Shown here: piece by piece, positions 57,734 to 64,000 of the stretch
How positions within the stretch are numbered: the first letter of the stretch is position 1
Layout of the letters: each line of letters starts with the position of its first letter
From: Ramazzottius varieornatus
Taxonomy: Eukaryota > Tardigrada > Eutardigrada > Parachela > Ramazzottiidae
Length of the DNA stretch: 64,000 nt
Direction: 5' to 3'
Assembly: GCA_001949185.1 (NCBI GenBank)
Contig: BDGG01000010.1
Coordinates: forward strand, 31,131-95,130
The notes under the pieces: model-generated
Seen by the model: the letters and a program-made list of their open reading frames with translations, nothing else
What the model was told of the DNA's origin: nothing
The model's database searches: none
Position numbers and translations under genes: made by a program

Positions 57734-58833
57734 ATGGACTTGCAGACCGGAAGAGCCGCTTGCAAGACGGCAGCGCAGTGGGTCTGGAAGAAGCTGTGGA
57801 AGAGTCGCGATCACGCCGACTTCGCTTTCTTCGCCAGTGACGGAAGTGAGATCAAAGTCCATAAGCTGCTGCTGGTCACTTATTCTCCTGTCATGAAGGC
57901 TATTTTTCACCCATTGGCAGTTGAAACACACAAGCTGACGAGAACGAAAAGCCGGAAGTCGCGGAAGACAAAGGAGAAACGGCGACGGTGGACGACGTCC
58001 TCGCAGCCTTCCGCCGCTTCTCCCGCAGTGAAGTGTCCTCTTTCCTGGAACTGATGTACACCGGAGAGTCTTCTGGGGTCGATGGCTACATCACAGCCAT
58101 CTACCATCTGTCCAAACTTCTCAAGGTAGGGGAAAGAAAACTAGAACATCTGACGCAGAACTTGTTGCATGCCTGCAGCGAGTAGATTGTTGGTTAGGAG
58201 AGAATTCTAGCGCAATGCAGTCTTGTGTCTTTGTTGTGGAAAATCAATCAATATTTAACATGGAGCAATCACTGCTTGTCACTACTGTGGTTGTTCATCA
58301 ATCAGGAACCAAGGCACATGCTGAGACGTCAGTACTAACGAGTTTTTCTGGTGATACAGACATTAAGTTGCCACCGCCAGACGAAAGTCCCACTGTAGCT
58401 AAGATGAGTTGCAACGTCACTCATAAGCGCAGCAGCTGATCAGAACTTTGAATAGTTGGGCAGCCACCATGCTTCCCAATGCTAGCCAACCGAATTTCCG
58501 ATTTCGCCATTTTTCGAAAATGAGGGGAGCTCCGGAAAGCAAAATGTAGTTACACGTCACGAAAGGGGCGGAGCAAGGCCGTAGCTACAGTTGCAAAGTG
58601 AACGGGAGTGGCAACTTAATCTCTATAATGATTGGCCGTTAGGCTGTCATATTGGTCTGAATCGACTTCTTTTTCCTTGTTTGCAGGTGGCCGACGTCTT
58701 GGAGCTGATTCAGTTCTGTCTGCGTCACCGTCTGCAGTTGTTCAATGGTCTGGATGCCTTAGTCCTGGCCACCGAAGTGAAAGACGATTCTCTTCAGTGG
58801 GGTGTCGAGAAGTACTTGGTCGAGCGACGCTGA
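57734..58833 (+). CDS. BTB/POZ domain protein (probable frameshift)
   Basis: Exon 1 (57734-58125) starts MDLQTGRAACKTAAQWVWKK and has a BTB core: DHADFAFFASDGSEIKVHKL, LLVTYSPVMKAIFHPLAVE; then, in a frame shifted by one base near 57935-57950, ENEKPEVAEDKGETATVDDV, FSRSEVSSFLELMYTGESS and AIYHLSKLLK before the donor. Exon 2 (58687-58833) follows a good acceptor in phase and reads VADVLELIQFCLRHRLQLFN..GVEKYLVERR*, a BACK-like short end. The 561-nt intron contains MITE family A copy 2. BTB proteins dimerise and commonly serve as CUL3 adaptors. The shift may be a sequencing error, a tiny intron or a lesion; strong conservation on both sides argues the gene was recently intact. The subfamily is not identified. 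Confidence 0.65.
58357..58627. mobile_element. MITE family A, copy 2 (271 bp), in the BTB intron
   Basis: Inverted relative to the copy at 8370-8638. Ends read ACATTAAGTTGCCACC and the complement of AGATTAAGTTGCCACTCC. The interiors correspond along their length (for example AACTTTGAATAGTTGGGCAGCCACCATG here), with several substitutions, so the copies are not the newest insertions. Confidence 0.8.
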
Positions 58834-59715
58834 AGAGTAATGGGTTCCAGTAAGTGGGCAGCCTTTAAAGAACAGCTCCCTGATATCTACGTGAGTCTCC
58901 TGGAGAAGATGGCTTGCGCTTGAAAGAGCGACGAGGTTCTGCTCCGTTAGAAGTTTTGATGAAGTGTATCTGCTTTGGTTGTTGTTTCCTCCTCTTTTAT
59001 GGTTCATTTCGATTACCTCTGTACTTTCCCCTTACCTTACTGCGGTACTGTAGTGCAGTATTTTGGATCGGTGTTTTTACTTTGGGTTCTCGTTTGCTAA
59101 CCATACGCATGGCTGCTTTGTAGCTGTCATGTCCTTGTCGGACGGTCTCATCGGGAAACGGTTCTGTAGTTTCCTGTTGAACTCAGATTTATATGAGATT
59201 TTATTGGTTATCTGGTCAGAAACCCATGGCACCACCAAAATACGTGCTGATCGTCCCAAAAGTCGAAGAAAATTCGTGGAAAATACAGTGGTTCGAAAAA
59301 CAAGTTCGAGACGAACTTTGTAAGACATCGTCGCAGGCCCATCAGTAAAGGGGATTGATACGCGGCACGTTCTCTGCAGGGCAAGGGGTAAAAAGTCGAA
59401 GCGAACTAAAATCAGTGTCCAGTGTCCGCTCAAGTTCTCATCAGCTCGGCATGCAGCAGCACAGGAAAAGAAACTAAAAACGTATGTTCGCTCAACGGAG
59501 CTCAACGCTCAACCAATATAATGATACAGAATTCTAATTTTGGAATCCTTCAATCACAATCAGGGGGGGGGGGGTGTATTTCTGATGGTTGCGCCACGTT
59601 GTCGAGGTACGAAAAAATTTTAGTTGAGAGGTGATCCTTTGGTTGGTTTGTTAGGTTACATTGAAATTCGTAAAATTGTACCCAGAGACCACATCTCTGA
59701 TTGGGTATGCAGTTA
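58834..59715. other. intergenic between BTB gene and corazonin
   Basis: No supported gene. A run of 11 G residues lies at about 59562-59572. Long minus readings (59505-59077) have no domain. Confidence 0.45.
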
Positions 59716-60024
59716 CTAGACGACCATGTCAGGGTACCCCAGGATATTGGCTCGTATAAGGCCAACCAGCTGGTTGAGGTCCGAGCGGCTGAGGCGGAAG
59801 TTGGCGCCGGAAGTCAGCGTGACGTCCACTGGGTTTTTCATCATGTTGGCGTTGAGCGAGTCCGCCATCGATGGTGCTTCTCCCGAGCGTTTTCCTGGTG
59901 TCCACCCTTTGCTGAACTGAAACTGCTGGGCGCTGGTCAGCTCGTGAGAAAGAATCAGCAAACCCAGAACGCACATTGGCATCACCAGCCGCCATGCATT
60001 TGGAAGAGCCATCGGAAAAACCAT
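59716..60024 (-). CDS. CRZ: corazonin-type neuropeptide preprohormone
   Basis: A 102-residue precursor. Residues 1-32 form a signal peptide (helix MPMCVLGLLILSHELTSA). Directly after it is QQFQFSKGWTP, then GKR at 44-46: an N-terminal Gln for pyroglutamate, a Gly amide donor and a dibasic processing site. The predicted 11-residue amide aligns with arthropod corazonin (QTFQYSRGWTN amide) at Q1, F3, Q4, S6, G8, W9 and T10, with F for Y5 and K for R7. The length and FQ-S-GWT core separate it from adipokinetic hormone (8-10 residues, QLNFSxxW). The remaining ~56 residues are a corazonin-associated peptide of unknown role. Corazonin acts through a GnRH-related GPCR. Met1 or Met5 could start. No intron is seen within the ORF. 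Confidence 0.85.
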   Translation of the reverse strand: MVFPMALPNAWRLVMPMCVLGLLILSHELTSAQQFQFSKGWTPGKRSGEAPSMADSLNANMMKNPVDVTLTSGANFRLSRSDLNQLVGLIRANILGYPDMVV

Positions 60025-60788
60025 GGTGAAAACCTCGTGAAAACTCAGACCCTAAAACTAAAAACCAAAGCTATGTCTCGGGATCGGCTAAGGTCACAGC
60101 AAGCTCACGATGTTACAGATGGGCAATTTCAGGTACGAAAGGAATATTACTTGATGGATCTGTATTGTGAGGATTCGGTTATTTTATACTGTTTGGTTGG
60201 AGTATCCTGTTCAACGTGAACGTCAGGCGGAGACCTGCGTGTGAAACTATGATTAGTTTTCTGGAGGCAAGGTGGTCCTGTGAGACCAATTACTCTGCGT
60301 CCACGAGAAATTAACCGCAAGTAATTTGCAGGAGATTATGGCCTCTTCGCCGACAACCCAGTCTTGTCCGTAGAAAACCGATGAGGATCATTTTTCACGC
60401 TGTTACGAGTTTCACTCGGTCAGAATAATGCGTGCCGACAATCATTCCGATGCGCTAGTCCACTGAGAATTTCGCGCGTCTCATACCACCACATTTGGAC
60501 ATCACAAAACCTAGCCACGTAACCACGCTATCAATAGCACCCACTAATGTTCATGACCACAACGACCTCCCTTCCCAGAAAACAAAATTACTCCGCAGTA
60601 AATTAACTGACCAATTATTTGCTGCGAAAGCAGAACGTAAGCTGAACCCCATGATTGTGAAAATATTTCAAAAATGGCAAATAAGGCTAGGAAAAACGTC
60701 GAAGAAAGCGAACTACTCCAAAGAAAGCCAAAAGTTCCATCAGAGATACTCATAACAAAATAATTTGAGAGCGAGAGATACTCAACCG
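60025..60788. other. intergenic between corazonin and MRE11
   Basis: The corazonin promoter should lie just right of 60024, and the 3' end of MRE11 at the other side. No further gene or element was recognised. Confidence 0.5.
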
Positions 60789-63700
60789 TTACTTCCTCGC
60801 TCCTCGAACACGTCCTCGAGTGGTAGCTCGTGCTCGTGGCGTCGCTGTTCCACGAGCCGTGCTGTTGCTTCGTACGGTACTGGGCGTCTTGGTTTGGGAC
60901 GAGCTGGCCGAAGAAGGTATTTCGATCTCGGGCGAGGACGCATAGCTGGCTCGGGTGGTCGCTGCAGCGCCTCGAGCTGCTCCTCTGGCTCCACGAGCAC
61001 GCCCACCTCGAGCTCTGGTAGTAGCCACACCGCGACCACGTCCGTTGGCGGTACCGTTAGCTGGTGGCATCTCTTCGTCTGACTCATCAATCTGCAAAAA
61101 GACGAAATGGAAATGGAAATGCAAAACGAAAGAAAGATATGAAAGCTCGGCCACAAAACTCCATCAAGACGTTTTGTTGAGTGGCGCACGCTTTCATTAC
61201 AATTTGCTGATAGCGCGCGCCACTTCAACAAACCTTCCGGTCGAATTTGTCCGCCGAACTCTCGGACACTGACAACGAGGTCAAAAAGATCACACAAAAC
61301 CTAGGAGCCTCTATTAGGCCAGGATCAAAGATAACACCTTGTGTTTCAGAGTTCTGATTTTCCAGGAAGTCCATCTCCGGAAGCTGACTTCATGTTAGAA
61401 TGCCGGCTGTATTACCTGAATGATGGGGGCTGCCGCTTCGGGGGCAGCTCGCGAAGCCGCCGCTCCTTTCTTCTTGCCAGCACCCTTTGAACGCCAGTCT
61501 TCAAAGTCGTTGACGAAGTCCGACATGTACTTCTCGTTCTCCGATCGGAAGGTCCTCAAGCTATTCAGCAACTCCTCTCCGGGGTCTCCACTCATCTCTG
61601 CCAACGACAAGTACTGCAACGCCTGAGCTTTCTGATATTCGTATGCGTCCAAGATGGCCTCCCTATCCTCCTACATAAACACACTTCCGGTTATAAAACC
61701 AATCTGCAAAAGTGTGAGATCGGCAAAGAAACTCGACAAGTTCGTTTTCACAAGTGGAGCACAACTCCAGTGTTATCAACTGGAAGCGTGCGCCACTTGG
61801 GCGAACTGAACGAGATTGTTTTCTCAAATGGCGTTACGATCGCGGAAGTATAAGCCGGACAAGTGCGCCACTTCGACAACCACCCTGTCGAGTTTGCTCA
61901 CTTTGCCCAAATAGTGATTCCACACTTACGTTGTTCACAAACTTTCGCAGCGCTTCCGTCAAGAACTTCGAGTTGAAGACCATCAGCCCGGAATCCGACT
62001 TATCGTCGAAGTACTTGACCAGGACATCTTCAATCGTCGCAGTGTCCAGTTCGATCAGCGGCTTGATTTCCTTCGACACGCCGTTGCTCACTCCACCATG
62101 ACCATTCATCTGTGCCTTCTCGGCCTTTCTCTTCAGTGGCAGAATGATATCTTTGGGGTTAGCTACCCTACCGAAGAACTTCTGGCCGAAGAGGATTGGG
62201 TTCAACGGTTCAATGTCGCCGAAGTCGACTCTCAGCCGCACCAGTGGTTGCTTGGGCTGATGTGGACCTTTGGTCTCTTCCACGCGGCGAATGATACGCT
62301 CCATTCGACCGGCCAGGAAGGTCTCGACTTCGAGTCGAATCGTGTCAGTGTTGGCTTCGGTCTTGGTGAAGCCTGCTTGTTTGAGATCGATCTCTTCTAT
62401 CACGAAGGGACGAACCGTCCGCAGAGCGATGGGCTCTACGAGGTACCTGCGACCACAGACCTTTACAACGTAGCAAAACTTTTGCTTGCCTTCTCCGTCG
62501 CTCATCGATGTGGCCACTGAACTACCTGCAAAAATCCATCCATGACACACAAACTGACTTCTGTTCTGTGATGTGGTGGACAACAACCCTGTCAAGAACC
62601 CATCCAAAAAGCCATGCTGTCACACGTCGGCAGGCATGAGGAAACCAGGACACGACGCAACAGCCGACACGAAAATCAACGGCCGAACCCTGCTTACACA
62701 CTGCACCAAACATGGAAAAGCATGACCCACACGCAGTCCTCACGCGGCCAAGCGTGACCGAAGCACGGCCATCCCGACCGGGTGCACTAAAATCGAAATT
62801 CAGAGGATTCTGTTGTTTACCTGGCTGGAGGACTTCAAAGCCTCGTTCCTTGTTATGCTCAGGCTCGGGAATGGGGTCGTGTTCATGGCCCCAGACGACC
62901 AAGTCAAGGAAGGAGTCCAAGAAGGACTCGGGAATGTAGTTGTGGCTGCCACGGTGTGCAGGCCGGTTCTGATGGAGAACGAAGAGGTTGAACCATTCGT
63001 CGGTGGCTTCGCTAGGTCGCTTCATCTGGACACGGTTGTTCAGGTACGCTCGATGAAGTCGTTCGTCTCGGATGGAACCCAGACCGTACAGAGCCAGCTT
63101 TGTGGTGCCTTTCGTGAATAGCAGTGGGTAGATGTCGATATTTTCTGCAAAAGAAGAGACCATTACAATTAACAATCAACCGACGATGCAACGTCAATTC
63201 TACCGATTACGGCAGCTTAGCCTGCAACGTTACCGATATCGCTGGCTTTCCCGAAGTAGTTAATCAAGCCGTACGTGTGGAGAAGATCGAGTTCGCTGAG
63301 GTATTTGAGACCGCTGGGATCGTCGTGGTTGCCGTGAATGGAATAAACGGGTAGGTTGATGTTCAAGTCTGGATCCTCTGTGTTGATGCGACGAAACTGC
63401 GGCTCCACGTGGGCGAAGTTGACTTCCGGCTCGCTTACCAACTGGAACTTGACTTGACCATCTCCCATGCAGTAGGAACGGAGCAGACTCGCGCATTGCT
63501 GCAAAGGAAACACACAAAAGTCAGCAACAGCAAAGACCCAGATCAATCGGCTCATGACGTCAAATGAATCCAGTCACAAATGTATCACACATAACGGCAG
63601 CCGATTGTTCGAGGTATTACATCGTGCGCGAACGAAAACGGGTGAGCGAAAAACCGACAGCAGATTCGATGCTGACTTGCCGTGGTTGATTAGTTGGTTA

Positions 63701-64000
63701 CCTGTGCAGTAGATCGACTTGGTTTATTTTCGTGAAACAGATCACCACCCAACAGCACAAAGTCCACTTGCTTTTCCTTTGCCGTTCTCAGAATCTCTTC
63801 GAATGTTCTGAGGGAATCAGTCTTCCGTAGTTCATCCCTGTCAGCATATCCGAGATGACAGTCAGATGCCAGGAGGATTGTGAAAGTGTCTTCGGGCCTG
63901 ACTTGCGCGTCGTCCAGCGTCAGCTGTCGCAGCGATGGTTGACGGTGGAAGCCATTGGGCGCTGTCGAGGCATCCTCCACTTTGAGATTGAGCTGCTCCG
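60789..64000 (-). CDS. MRE11: MRE11, double-strand break repair nuclease (5' end outside window)
   Basis: Exons on the minus strand: window edge-63704, 63498-63234, 63144-62821, 62525-61930, 61670-61416, 61091-60789, phases consistent. Phosphoesterase motifs: [14 protein letters not shown] (I), [17 protein letters not shown] (II), [15 protein letters not shown] (III), [15 protein letters not shown] (IV), [11 protein letters not shown] (V) and [15 protein letters not shown]. The capping domain includes [18 protein letters not shown] and [13 protein letters not shown]. The C-terminus is a Gly/Arg-Ala-rich tail ([17 protein letters not shown]..) of the type methylated in other MRE11 proteins, ending RGARK*. 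With RAD50 and NBS1 it resects and tethers DNA ends in the nucleus. No Met precedes the motif I exon inside the window, so the start lies further right. Introns contain three palindromic repeats shared with SMC5. Confidence 0.95.
61178..61875. repeat. ~48 bp palindromic repeats in MRE11 introns
   Basis: Copies at 61178-61226 (intron between the last two exons), 61751-61799 and 61825-61875 (preceding intron). Arms read GAGTGGCGCACG / CGCGCGCCACTTC and similar; centres differ. Flanks include CGAGTTTG and AACGATC-like phrases as in SMC5. Confidence 0.8.

Noticed and set aside
59562-59572. G-homopolymer as a functional G-quadruplex
   Set aside because: A single run without neighbouring G tracts; likely a simple homopolymer.
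61834-62520. Plus-strand ORFs over MRE11 (62098-62520 and others)
   Set aside because: Antisense to exons with unmistakable MRE11 motifs.
1-64000. Bacterial or horizontally acquired operon
   Set aside because: No run of closely spaced co-directional intronless genes; the recognised host genes are metazoan and mostly intron-containing.

Overview
The window is animal nuclear DNA. Its genes have many small GT-AG introns (often 50-120 nt, some much longer), and it encodes metazoan proteins: SMC5, PNISR, a GAS2-like cytoskeletal linker, UFD1, MRE11, a BTB protein and a corazonin-type neuropeptide precursor. A corazonin precursor, an ANF-receptor-type ectodomain and an orphan rhodopsin-like receptor together point to a small ecdysozoan or other protostome. 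I favour a tardigrade, but this is inference; no rRNA or mitochondrial marker is present.

Layout. Left gene island (0-21.4 kb): weak exons of a multi-pass membrane protein (minus), a small secreted His/Tyr/Asp-rich prepeptide (plus), SMC5 (minus, about 15 exons), PNISR-like (plus, two exons), a small single-pass membrane protein (minus), a GAS2-like gene with CH and GAR domains (minus) and UFD1 (minus). Middle (22-57 kb): a transposon-rich stretch. It holds a pogo/Tigger relic with ~100 bp inverted termini, a frameshifted GPCR, a possible type I membrane protein, a Jerky/pogo-type DDE gene with a frameshift, a 4.34 kb hAT element with an 8-bp target duplication that carries a second TIR element (also with an 8-bp duplication) in its transposase exon, a 4 kb structure with ~660 bp inverted arms around a near-intact Tigger-like element, a degraded ANF-receptor-like gene hit by two MITEs, and a DUF4371/hAT-like transposase fragment. 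Right gene island (57.7-64 kb): a BTB-domain gene with a probable frameshift and a MITE in its intron, a corazonin-like preprohormone (minus), and MRE11 (minus; its 5' end lies beyond the window).

Two DNA double-strand-break repair genes, SMC5 and MRE11, sit 53 kb apart. Their introns share a family of ~48 bp palindromic repeats (CAAGTGGCGC...GCGCCACTTG), which also occurs as a three-copy cluster at 32.2 kb. This conserved, fixed-size repeat is the least explained structure in the window. Exon boundaries below were read by eye from splice consensus and protein-family conservation; no alignment or search was run.
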